A stretch of 64,000 nt of DNA from NCBI GenBank assembly GCA_036924085.1, contig JAVGWX010000003.1, positions 117,053,264-117,117,263 on the forward strand, given 5' to 3'. Numbering within the stretch: position 1 is the stretch's first letter; every line of letters begins with the position of its first letter. The notes beneath the pieces were generated by a model that had not been told where the DNA came from, made no database searches, and saw only the letters and a list, made by a program, of their open reading frames with translations. A program made the translations under genes and the position numbers. This document shows, in pieces, positions 44,670 through 55,744 of the stretch. The stretch comes from Ariolimax columbianus (Eukaryota > Mollusca > Gastropoda > Stylommatophora > Arionidae).

Positions 44670-45800
44670 TATGTGACAACTTCATCATGTAATATAAAGG
44701 GCCAGAAACCACCTCTTCACAAAGAACGCTTACAGAGTACACCTCTATAGAGATCAACTCTACATGAACCACCTCTGCATATATCAAGTCTACAGAGGTC
44801 GCTTCTACATAAACTACCTCTACACGAACCACTAATACATAAATCACATCTGCAGAAACAACTTCTAATTTAAAGAAACAACTTCTCAAGAAATCGCCTC
44901 TTAGAGAAAACCACATCTAAAGAAAAAACTTCTAAAAAACTACCTCTAATGAAGCAGCTCTAAATAAACATCTTCTGAAGAAACCAGCTCTAAATAAATC
45001 ACATATATAGGAACCATCTATAAAGAAACCATCTCTGAAGAAATCACCTAAAAAGAAAACATCTCAACAACAACAAAATTCATTAGAAACCACATATTAA
45101 CATATTCCCTCTAAAAACAAAAACCTCAAAAGATACCTTTTCTAAAGAAACCATCTCTACAGAAACCACTTCTACATATACCACCTCTAAAGAAGCTACC
45201 TCTACATCTAAAGAAACCATCTCTAAAATAAGCTCCAAAGAAATCACCTCAATGCAAACCATATATATAGAAAAACACTTCTAAAGAAACCACCTCTAAA
45301 GAAACCACCTTTAAAGAAACAATTTCTAAAGAAACTACCACCGGCACTTACCAGTATTAGGAAAGGGCTTATTCTTCTGCGACCAGACAATTGGAACATT
45401 GTGTACGGAACTAAAGAACAGCTCACTAGCATTTGCAGCTTACAGTATGTGACAGTGGACCAAAGACATGAGCCACTACACCGCTGAATCAATAACCAAC
45501 CAACCAAAGAAACCACCTCTATTGAAATCACCTATACAGACACTACTCTTGCATATACCACCTCCAAAGAAACCACTTTTACAGAAACTGACTCCAAAGA
45601 AACCCCATCTACAGAACCACCTCTAACGAAACCCCTTTTAAAGAAAACTCCTAAAAAACACCTTTACAGAAACCACTTTTACATAAACCACTTCTATAGA
45701 AACTACCTCTAACGAAACCCCTTCTAAACAGACCACCTCTAATGAAACACCTTTAATGAAAATACTTGTACCGAAACTACCTCTAAAACAAAACCTACCT
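44670..45800. repeat. Degenerate 12-15 bp repeat field (accacctctaaagaa type)
   Basis: Hundreds of bases built from variants of ctctaaagaaaccac. The field is interrupted at about 45345-45505 by unrelated sequence of unknown origin. Confidence 0.85.
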
Positions 45801-46185
45801 CTACAAGATTACACAACTGGTTTGTCTCAGATCTCTTGCGAGGAGTCAAACTGTAGTTACGTCCCATAGACCATAAGGTCTTACTGGATGAAATTGAACA
45901 AAATTTGATGAATCTGAATCTGATGAGAGCTAGCAACCAAATTATTCGATACAAATAAGTAAAGAGACTACTACAGATGAGCACATCAAGCACTTTGACG
46001 ACAGCGTCTTGTGAAACGATCAAATGTGTATGTTGTGAGATGAAGAGTTGTTTTTGTATATGTGGATCTGCATAATACAGTCATTACTTAATGGCATTTA
46101 TGTTCCCAGTACACATACGTACTTTCATGTTGATTTTAAACGTTTTAAACTCCAGCTCGAACAAATACAATGATACCGGACTGAC

Positions 46186-46265
<80 letters not shown>

Positions 46266-46547
46266 TAAATTAGATATGATATGTTATATATGTTACGCCT
46301 TTCACTTCGATTAATCTTCAAAATTCAAATTATATCTATATATTTCTGAAGTGTATTTCTTCTCTGGCATAAAAACAAATTTGGTATTCTATTTGTCAGT
46401 TGTATACATTGATTCTTTCCTCTCATTTTCATTCAGTGTATCTTTTTCAAATATAGTTTTTAATCTTATTCATTATGTCTTCCTTTTACGTGAACGTCAG
46501 AAATACACAGTCTCATCTCTATAGTGTATTTATGACGGATGGACAAC
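45801..46547. other. Unassigned DNA with a TA microsatellite
   Basis: A TA repeat occupies about 46189-46253. Flanks are AT-rich, and nothing else is recognised. Confidence 0.6.
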
Positions 46548-47145
46548 TGTTAAACTTTGAGACGCCTAAGGTCCCTCACAAAGGTGAAAGAGGCAACAAT
46601 CTTAGATCTTCTTTTTGCTGATAACTGGGCAATCAGAATAGGACATGCAGAAAAACATGGATGAGTTGTTAAATACGTGCAAAACCATTGGTCAACACCA
46701 AGAAAACGGAGGGAATGTTTCAACCTGCTCACAGGACGCCTTACCACAAACCAAACATTACTGTTAATAATTAAATTCTACAAGCATTCGATAGCTGTAT
46801 CTACCTTGATAGTACCCTTACCAGAGATACAAATATAGAATCGTGAGTTTCTGAACTAGATTAACAAGACGAGTATTGCTTTTGGAAGACTATGAGCAAA
46901 CGTTTAGGACCTACACGGAATCAGTGTTGCCATCAAGGGCTATCCTGTTGTTGAGCTAACCAGTCTTTAATGCGCATGTTGCAAAACGTGGACAGTTTAA
47001 AGCAGGCATGTCAGGGAACTCAAAATTATCCATCTGACCTCTCTCTGCAGGCTTGTCAGGATCCGTTGGCAGGATAGAGTGCCCAAATCAATAGTTATCG
47101 GCAGGACGAGATTCTCTGGCACCGATACCCTGCTGTAAAGATCCC
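46548..47145 (+). pseudogene. LINE RT relic (FADD to thumb)
   Basis: The frame from 46548 reads RRLRSLTKVKEATILDLLFA then DNWAI, matching the RT region that usually reads LLFADDCAL; the second Asp is Asn here. Later frames give a FNLLTGRLTTNQT-like stretch, STLIVPL, and near 47055 RWQDRVPKSIVIGR, the IRWQDRVPN block before the C-terminal WLGHV module. Stops and frameshifts are frequent. It is probably the same family as the C-terminal fragment at 38644-39157. Confidence 0.75.
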
Positions 47146-47678
47146 GAAACCAGATGGACTAGAGCACCTGGGTTGAGAAGAGTTTTTGAACTTCAACCTT
47201 CCAAGGGTATTGTAAATTTCAACTGAAGAAGGTATTGCATGGGGTTAGCAACCGCATCATGTAATACCATAGCTTTTCAAAACGCCACTGCAAATCCTCG
47301 AAAACACGCTTTCTATAAAGTGACCAGCTATTGTGTTGCCTCTATGAACATTTGGAGCAAAAGGTTAATGAATGAATTAATCAATCAATCAATCATCAAT
47401 GATGTGTTAAGTAGAACTATTATTTTTATTTCAGAACCCACATTCTGGTTTTCTTGTCTTCTTTGTTAATTTATTTATTCACTTTTCTCTACCATTCTAT
47501 CTCACCTCTTACCTTACATGAAGCTTACATGGTCTAGATAGGGCATTGATTGCGGAATGCAAGACTCATATGGGGTTTTAACACCAGATGGGGGTAAGAT
47601 GGGACAGCAAACGAGCTTAAGACGAAGACATATAGATATCATATATATATATATCATATAGATAGGCATATATTTATA

Positions 47679-47745
<67 letters not shown>

Positions 47746-47969
47746 TTATCATTGTAAAAGCAGAATAATACAAGAACATGACAGTCCAGTCCATTCAATG
47801 AAGACAAAATTCGGAGATCTAGCCAACGGAATTATGACAATTAATAGCTTTGTACATGATTCAAAAAATGAATGAGAACATACAAGAATGAATTACCAGA
47901 CACCACTAAGAAGATAAATGCAATAACCATCAAACCATATTGAAATAAAATCCACAAAATATCAGCATT
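47146..47969. other. Unassigned DNA with a TA microsatellite
   Basis: A TA repeat lies at about 47640-47742 with short ATCATATA variants before it. No gene seen. Confidence 0.6.
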
Positions 47970-48716
47970 AAAACTTTCACAATGTCCACCTGTTTCGTGA
48001 GAGGGCAAAATGCTCTCCAAAAGAAAGCAGCAGTATGTGACATTATTGAAGACCTTTACCCCACAGAAGCCTCCAGGTATACACTAACCATTGCTGCAGA
48101 AATTATTAGCAACACAAGACAAGTTATACAGGCTGCATTAATTATAGATGCAATGTCAGTTCTGCAAACCCCCAAGAATGATAGATGAACAGAGCTTTAA
48201 AAAGCCTTGGACGAACTAAAAGTCTAGAGAATGGTACTGCTACAGTGCATACTCTCACAATGTGGCTTACCGAGAAAGCAGACAGGTTAGTAAAGGAGGG
48301 AGTAGCAAGGGAACAAAAATAACATACAGTCACCTTCCAAGAAAAGACGACCCTTATCCAAGTCAAAACGAAAGTCAATCAAACGTGAGTCACCTATCAA
48401 TGCCCCTTAACCGAGAGAGGCGAGTGAACTTGTTCCGCATGAAAACGGAACAAAACATATTTAATGGTCACTTTCAAATCTGAAATTGGTTCCATTACCA
48501 ATGTCTACGTGCGGACAAGCAGCACAGACAGCTAATCGTATTATGTATGACTAATATATGGTTGGCCAATTGTGTTTTGGACACTGGCCCATGGAAATGA
48601 ATCACCACACAAAACTGTTTTCAAACCTTGAAGAACTCTCCACTGCAGCAACCTTTATTCAAAGAAATGGGCTTCACGTGTAGATTTAATAAACAAAAAC
48701 AGTAGAGATCGAACCG
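47970..48716 (+). pseudogene. LINE RNase H and C-terminal relic (third I-group subfamily)
   Basis: Across frames it reads DAMSVLQTPKNDR (about 48150), a VLLQCIP-HCGLPRKQ segment matching WIPSHCGIxGNE, LNRERRVNLFRMKTEQN (about 48408-48455), MSTCGQAAQTANHVL (about 48500-48545), and LEELSTAATFIQRNGL (about 48625-48675). It ends gaaccgaagaagaagac, a GAA tail. The order is RNase H, linker, CCHC knuckle and the conserved EELS-TAAFI tail. It is diverged from the 26.8-kb LINE. Stops throughout. Confidence 0.78.
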
Positions 48717-49124
48717 AAGAAGAAGACAGGAAGCCTAGGGGGAAAAAAAACACTGTCATCTTGCAGTGACTTTTTCTGTGGCAGTCTGCTTTACCTGATG
48801 AGGTTGCAAGTCTCATTAACGCCTTTCTTTAGTCGCCATTTACAAAATGTATAGGGTGAAGCGGTTATATTATTTGTTTCATGGAGGAAAACAATCTGGA
48901 ATTTCGCATGATGAGGAATACGCATTGTTTTATTGAGAGACGGTTGATCTTCTAATGTTGATGATAAATCTTGGGTTGTGCTCACATGCTCTTAAGGTGC
49001 AGTACTATGTTGAAATCAAGTTAGATCTACACCTCAGCCATGTTTTTCTGTTTTGTTATGCTTGTTCTTCCTTCTATTGATGAAAAGACAAACTTTTCTC
49101 AGCAACTCATAGATGGCTGCTTGT
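48717..49124. other. Unassigned DNA
   Basis: No coding signature recognised. Confidence 0.45.
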
Positions 49125-49720
49125 ATCAGGATCAGCGAACCATATTTGGTCAAGAACCTATTCAGCCTTTACGTGTCGGCTCTGGAAACAGGCTGCATTA
49201 ATCACCAGTGTAGTCTCGCCAGAAGATATAGATGGCAGTTGGAAGGTAAACCAGGTACTTCTTCTTCTTCTTCTTCGTTCTCAATCTCCCACTACCAAAC
49301 CCTGAAAAGGCTTAAGTAGCAGAATGTAGTCCAGAGAACGGAATTCGCTGTGTCGTAGTTTACAGCTTGGCTGCGATATTTGCACCTTTCGGTCCAACAC
49401 ATCTGACTTCAGCAAGCATTTTTTTTAGTACCGGGTTAGCATTCCCTCTTCGATTCCTTCTCCTTAGCCAGTCTGTCCTGCTGCAGCCTGTTATCCAGGA
49501 TCACCGCGTGGAGGTGTAGAAGGGTCTTGGCAGCTATGGTTCGCTGGCCATGACGCTAGCAGTCAGCTATGGGTCGCTGACCACTGCTAGGTACTTGAAA
49601 AAAACCCAGCTGAAATCGACTGTGACCGAAAGACGCAGATATCGCATTCTAGCTGTAAACTAATACACAAAATCACAAAGTGCTTTTAAGGACGAACGCC
49701 GAAGAAGAAGAAAATAAAGA
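49125..49720 (+). mobile_element. Old GAA-tailed SINE-like copy split by a younger one
   Basis: 49125-49260 matches the 5' and middle parts (gatcagcgaaccata, ggaaacaggctgca, ccaggtactt) and 49589-49720 the 3' part (gaccgaaag, cagatatcgcat, agctgtaaac, gaacgccgaagaagaag) of the family in plus orientation. The two halves join across the inserted copy at 49261-49588. Confidence 0.65.
49261..49588 (-). mobile_element. GAA-tailed SINE-like element, near full length
   Basis: Minus-strand copy of about 328 bp from gcagtggtcagcgacc to a GAA tail. Flanked by aggtactt at 49253-49260 and 49589-49596, an 8-bp duplication. The insertion site lies in the ccggtactc word of an older copy of the same family. 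Confidence 0.88.
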
Positions 49721-50285
49721 AGAAGAAGAAAAAGAAGATACACGAAAATTGTACAGAGCACTTATATGAAAATTGACACGAAACAATTAACTACCTATAA
49801 TTATGTCTGGCTTGGCGGATATTTTTTAAATGTCTGTAACATTTTTAATGTTTAAAGTTAAAAATGTTTATCATAAAACTTTGAACGAAAAACAAAATTT
49901 ACTACAAGCAGAATTCGAAACAACTTGTCGATTTCTAAATCTTCTACTAGATTTCGTTTGCCCTTACCTACTGAGCTATCATTGGTCACACATTTATAGA
50001 AATACTTTTGGTGAAAGTGCAAGAAATGTATTACCTTAATCAACAGATTAGAAGTCACATGGTACTTGTGATCTCAATTGTTTCAACGAAGGAAGGTACA
50101 CGCTTGTGTGTTGTTCAGACATTTTTTAACTTTAATATATTTTTGAAATATTTGTAGGTTAATTTAAAGCCGAACTTTATAGAATTACTGAAAAGACGTT
50201 TTATATCAACGAAACATTGTTGTCATCCTTGTATTGGAAAATGGTTTATAGAACCTACTTCATTGCACAGTGTGATATGGTATAA
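49721..50285. other. Unassigned AT-rich DNA
   Basis: Two overlapping 66-69-codon frames have no recognisable motif. No repeats seen. Confidence 0.45.
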
Positions 50286-50287
50286 CA

Positions 50288-50600
50288 CCGGCATGGCTAG
50301 GTGGCTAGAGCAGCATAGATGGTGGCTAAAAGGCTGCGGGTCTACTTTGATCTTTGAGTCTAGAGTCTATTAAGATGAACTCGCACATCGGTTATCCACC
50401 CTCCGTAAGCGTTTGTCCCAACGCAAGGGAGTATTTAGCTGCTCCAGCCTAGCCCGCTAAGGAGGAATCTCTTCTCCCGGCTACATACAGCTCATACCAG
50501 AGCTTAGACCTGCACAGAGGCATATGTTCATGTAGAAGTGCATGTCCACTAAGAACTAAGAACCTCATCGCACCTGGGCGCCCCCATGTGAGCTCATTTC
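50288..50600 (+). mobile_element. SINE, family A (tRNA-like head)
   Basis: The head ggcatggctaggtggctagagc resembles a Pol III A box in tRNA-derived SINEs; a weak B box may lie near 50338. The body shares gcctagcccgctaag, tcccggct and gtagaagtgca with 10126-10335 on the other strand. The 3' end is not defined. Confidence 0.6.
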
Positions 50601-50899
50601 TTATCTCTGTGATTGCTAAAAGTACTGAAATAAGCACCAAGTCCCTAGATCCTGCAGCGGCTTCGAAATTTACGGAAACTTTGTCAGGAACCAGTTGTCA
50701 GCTAGGTCGACTGGCAGAAGCGGTCATACCATGAAAAGAGATATTACATTCTTAGTCTTTCAAACTTAGGACGACGTGCTTTGAACATGGTTCGTTGGTA
50801 TTGTGAATACCGATTACAACCTCAATGCATGTATTGATTTATATATACCTTGTTAAAAACGTACCACGCAATTGGCAATGCGTCTATCAGTCTTTCGTG

Positions 50900-51165
50900 T
50901 AGCTGATGTGGAGTAGTGGTTAGTACACTGACTGTCCAGTCGAGCGATCAGGGTTCGGTCCCCAAATGGTGCAATATTTATGTCGATTGCAAAAGGGCTC
51001 CAATGGTTGACCCGGCCTCAAACATTGGCTACCAGAATGAATAATCTGGAAAAGTAAAAGCGGGCGGCGTGATGTTAACGATACCTGCAGTGTGCCTTTG
51101 GTTAAGAAAAATATGGGCCTAACACCGTATTCCCAATATACCACACTGGATCTTTTCTAGGTGGG
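50900..51165 (+). mobile_element. SINE, family C (tRNA-derived)
   Basis: tRNA-like head with gatgtggagtagtggttag (A box) and a strong B box gggttcggtcccc about 50 bp later. The body (ccaatggttgacccggcctc to gggcctaacaccgtattcc) is shared with 63405-63600 on the minus strand, which establishes it as an interspersed family. Confidence 0.7.
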
Positions 51166-51625
51166 CTAAAAACGAAGTTCTCTATCTATCACGAAACCTT
51201 GTTAATAACAGATACAAATATTTAACTCCGTGCAGGTTTCTTATATTATTTTCATTGAATAACATTTGTTCTAATAAATTTGACATTAGGTTTTTGTAAA
51301 CGGCATATTAACTGACAAAGAAATCTGCGTTCCGTTTTACTAAGACTGACGCTCCGTTTCAGTTTCCGCCCAGCGGAACAGAAACATATTGATTATTAGT
51401 GTAGTGTTAGAATACTCGTATTGCATGGCAAAGGTGTGGGTTAAACTCCGTTCCCACGCGCAGAGTCAATTGTTGTAAAGTCTCGGAAAAAACTGATAAT
51501 TAAATTAAGTGCTAGACACCCCAGCATCTATCTCAGGTGCTTCAGGTCAAGTAAGAATTTTGCGATAAGAATTAAAGTTTAAGGATTCGACCTTCAGAGC
51601 GTCCACTACAGGAAGGAGGTTACAT
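51166..51625. other. Unassigned DNA
   Basis: No coding or element signature recognised. Confidence 0.45.
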
Positions 51626-51629
51626 GGAT

Positions 51630-52150
51630 TTGACCAGCAGAACATCCGCTACAAGAGAGAAGAATAATAGAATATATCAACAGAACATCCGCTACAAGAG
51701 GGAAGAATAATAGAATATATCAACAGAACATCCGCTACAAGAGGGAAGAATAATAGAATATATCAACAGAACATCCGCTACAAGAGGGAAGAATAATAAA
51801 ACATATCAACAGAACATCCGCTACAAGAGGGAAGAATTATAGAATATATCAACAGAACATCAGCTACAAGAGGGAAGAATAATATAAAATATCAACAGAA
51901 CATCCGCTACAAGAGGGAATGATAATGGAATATATCAACAGAACATCCGCTACAAGAGGGAATGATAATGGAATATATCAACAGAACATCCGCTACAAGA
52001 GGGAATGATAATGGAATATATCAACAGAATATCCGCTACAAGAGGGAATGATAATAGAATTTATCAACAGAACACCCGCTACAAGAGGGAATGATAATAG
52101 AATTTATCAACATAACATCCGCTACAAGAGGGAAGAATAATGGAATATAA
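51630..52150. repeat. 43-bp tandem repeat array, about 12 units
   Basis: Unit tatatcaacagaacatccgc then tacaagagggaagaataatagaa. Two variants, aagaataatag and aatgataatgg, occur in blocks. Confidence 0.93.
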
Positions 52151-52475
52151 TTTAGTGACTTATGTGGATGAGGTGATTTGTTTACAAAGAGGACGAACCT
52201 CATCCCCCAAGTCCTTAGTTGAAGGATGTATGAATGTGAGATTTGAACGTTGATAGCGTCAATTGCGGATTTCGATGGTAGTAGTAAATGCCTCATCATC
52301 GAACAGTTGCTACAAACTGTTGAGACTCAGTCTGGACTATGAGATTTAAGTACATATCAGACAATCACAACTCAGCCGTGTGCTCGTGCTGTTGGTCGTC
52401 CTTCTTTGAACTTGTGTCAATGTCGAAATGGTTCCACAGTTTAACATAATAAAGCCTTTGTTTCCTTCTTGTTAT
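52151..52475. other. Unassigned DNA
   Basis: No recognisable gene. It ends at the GAT repeat. Confidence 0.45.
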
Positions 52476-53650
52476 TGATGATGATGATGGTGATGGTGAT
52501 GATGACGGTGATGATGATGGTGATGATGATGGTGATGGTGATGATGATGGTGATGATGATGGTGATGGTGATGATGATGGTGATGATGATGGTGATGGTG
52601 ACGAGGGTGGTGATGATGATGGTGATGGTGATGATGATGGTGATGATGATGGTGATGATGATGGTGATGATGATGGTGATGGTGACGAGGGTGGTGATGA
52701 TGATGGTGATGATGATGGTGATGGTGATGATGATGGTGATGATGATGGTGATGGTGACGGGGGTGGTGATGATGATGGTGATGGTGATGGTGATGGTGAT
52801 GATGATGGTGATGGTGATGATGATGGTGATGATGATGGTGATGGTGATGATGATGGTGATGATGATGGTGATGGTGACGGAGGTGGTGATGATGATGGTG
52901 ATGATGATGGTGATGATGACGGGGGTGGTGATGATGATGGTGATGATGACGGGGGTGGTGATGATGATGGGGATGATGACGGGGGTGGTGATGATGATGG
53001 TGATGATGACGGTGATGGTGATGATGATGGTGATGATGACGGTGATGGTGATGATGATGGTGATGATGACGGGGGTGGTGATGATGATGGTGATGATGAC
53101 GGTGATGGTGATGATGATGGTGATGACGACGGTGATGGTGATGATGATGGTGATGATGATGGTGATGATGACGGGGGTGGTGAGGATGATGGTGATGATG
53201 ACGGGGGTGGTGATGATGATGTGATGATGACGGGTGTGGTGATCATGATGGTGATGATGACGGTGATGGTGATGATGATGGTGAGGATGATGGTGATGGT
53301 GATGATGATGGTGGTGATGATGGTGATGGTGATGGTTATGATGACGGGGGTGGTGATGATGATGGTGATGATGATGGTCATGATGATGGTGATGATGATG
53401 GTGATGATGACGGGGGTGGTGATGATGATGGTGATGATGACGGGGGTGGTGATGATGATGGTGATGATGACGGGGGTGGTGATGATGGTGGTGATGATGA
53501 CGGGGGTGGTGATGATGGTGGTGATGATGATGGTGATGATGACGGGGATGATGATGACGGTGGTGGTGATGATGATGGTGATGATGACGGTTGTGGTGAT
53601 GATGATGGGGACGGCTATAGATAATGGTGATGATGATAATGGTGATCGTG
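52476..53650. repeat. GAT/GGT/GAC low-complexity array, 1.2 kb
   Basis: Continuous gatgatgatggt-type sequence with gacgggggtggt blocks that recur at quasi-regular spacing. Met/Val-rich, His-rich and Ser/Pro-rich frames on both strands result from the triplet period and are not genes. Confidence 0.97.
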
Positions 53651-54765
53651 GTCATGATGATGATATTGTTGAAGACGGTAATGACTTTACAGTACTAGGT
53701 CTCAGCCATGTTTAGGTGGTGTGACAAGTTCCTCCATCACTGCCTTTCTATCTCTAATAGTGAAATAAGTAGCCATTTTCAATCGTGTAGACTGAAGCGT
53801 GCCGTGGCCGAGATCCCCGTACCTTTGTCATGAGAACAGAACAAAAATAACAGCTGCTTAGCACAGTTTACATCTCCCTGTTATAACATTTCATGTCCTG
53901 TAGACCCAAGAACTTTGCTAGCCCCAAAACATGTACTATTCGTTTATTGATCCTTTTCTTTTAAATTCAGTAGTTTAACAGACATAAAGAAAGAAATAGG
54001 ACAGACGAAATTGTTTCTTAATTAAGCCCGACTATGTCCATGTTTTAGAACAAAGATGAAACGTACTTTCAGTCCAGACCATGTACTATTATATGGTGAT
54101 CTAGAGAAAAAAAATGAGTGTCTTAAAAGGATTGTTGTTTGAAACGACGGTTTTCCCTGTCCCTAAAGTGTACTCACTCAATTTGTCAGTGTTTATGTAG
54201 AGGGCATTTTCAAAAGGACACCAGCCAGTCCCCATTAGCGGGTGAGGTGTAGAGAATTGTGAACGCCAGCGGGTCTAGACATTGAAATCTTCTTGATCAA
54301 GTGCTATTGGTACAATATGTCTTGACTAAAGTCTCATACCTGTTAAGGACTGAAACGGAACGTAAAACAAACAATATAATCTTTGTAGCTAGTCGCCACG
54401 TCAGTCTCAAAAATAGTTTTAGAATTCTCAATCCGAATCTTAATCGAACCGTTCTTCAACAATGTGGTTGTCCTTGTAGGGTCCCAACTCTGTTTCCACT
54501 CGTTACGGTCGTGGGCACAAGTTGACCAGTGGATGAGCAGTGTATTCGATATGAGTTCGCGAATGCCGTTGTTCCTCTTTGTCTAGTCTTGACATCTGGT
54601 GGGTGTCCCACCGAGGGGTCTCATCTTTTCACGAGAATACCATAGAGCAGTTCTAGCACTCATATTGTTGTCACTCTTTCTTGACATACGGCCAGCCATC
54701 GGTGTTCTGAATGGTTTATATGCTGCTGACTGTCTTTGAATTGTGACATTCTTCGGTTGTCGCTG
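53651..54765. other. Unassigned DNA
   Basis: No coding or element signature that I can support. Confidence 0.45.
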
Positions 54766-54767
54766 CT

Positions 54768-55575
54768 GTGTAGGCCCTCTGTCACTGTTGTGTAAGCCCC
54801 TCTGTCGCTGTTGTGTTAGACCCTCTGTACCTCTTGTGTAGGCCCTCTGTCACTGTTGTGTAAGCCAATCTGTCCCTGCTGTGTAAGACCATCTGTCGCT
54901 GTTGTGTAGACTCCTCTGTCCCTACTGTGTAAGCCCCTCTGTCGCTGTTGTGTAGGCCATTCTGTCCCTGTTATGTAGGCCCTCTGTCCCTGTTGTGTAG
55001 GCCCCTCTGTCCCTGTTGTATAAGCCCCTATGTCCCTGTTGTGTAAGCCCTTATGTCACTGTTGTGTAGGCTTCTCTGTCCCTGTTGTGTAGGCTTCTCT
55101 GTCCCTGTTGTGTAGGCTCCTCTATCCCTGTTGTGTATGCCCCTCTGTCACTGTTGTGTAGGCTCCTCTGTCCCTGTTGTGTAGGCTCCTCTGTCCCTGT
55201 TGTGTATGCCCCTCTGTCTCTGTTGTGTAGGCCCCTCTGTCCCTGTTGTGTAGGCCCCTCTGTCTCTGTTGTGTAGGCCTCTCTGTCTCTGTTGTGTAGG
55301 CCCCTCTGTCTCTGTTGTGTAGGCCCCTCTGTCCCTGTTGTGTAGGCCCCTCTGTCTCTGTTGTGTAGGCCCCTCTGTCTCTGTTGTGTAGGCCCCTCTG
55401 TCTTTGTTGTGTAGGCCCCTCTGTCTCTGTTGTGTAGGCCCCTCTGTCTCTGTTGTGTAGGCCCCTCTGTCTCTGTTGTGTAGGCCCCTCTGTCTCTGTT
55501 GTGTAGGCCCCTCTGTCTCTGTTGTGTAGGCCTCTCTGTCTCTGTTGTGTAGGCCCCTCTGTCGCTGTTGTGTGA
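54768..55575. repeat. 23-bp tandem repeat array, about 35 units
   Basis: Unit gtgtaggcccctctgtctctgtt minus minor changes, 23 bp. Three units make 69 bp, so minus-strand frames show a 23-residue repeat; these are not genes. Homogeneity increases toward the right. Confidence 0.93.
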
Positions 55576-55744
55576 TTGTAAGTCCCGCAAAGCTGTGTTC
55601 ACGTGATGCGTGCGTTGTCCGTAATTTGTTCGCTTGTGCTTTGCTTGCTGGGCATGTTTCGCTGTCGTAACACAGTGCTGGCAAGTTGGTTGAGTCGAAT
55701 AAGTTCGCACGCAGGTTTGTGGGGTTTTCTTTGAGTTGTTGGAG

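Noticed and set aside
51630..52150. CRISPR-like array
   Set aside because: The 43-bp units are directly tandem with no unique spacers; the same holds for the 37-, 39- and 40-bp arrays. The context is eukaryotic.
52365..53715. Ser/Pro-rich, His-rich and Met/Val-rich ORFs of 160-404 codons
   Set aside because: All come from a GAT/GGT/GAC triplet repeat read in different frames.
55051..55710. 219- and 178-codon minus-strand ORFs with QQRQRGLHNRD-type repeats
   Set aside because: Product of the 23-bp tandem repeat; two overlapping frames show the same motif rotation.
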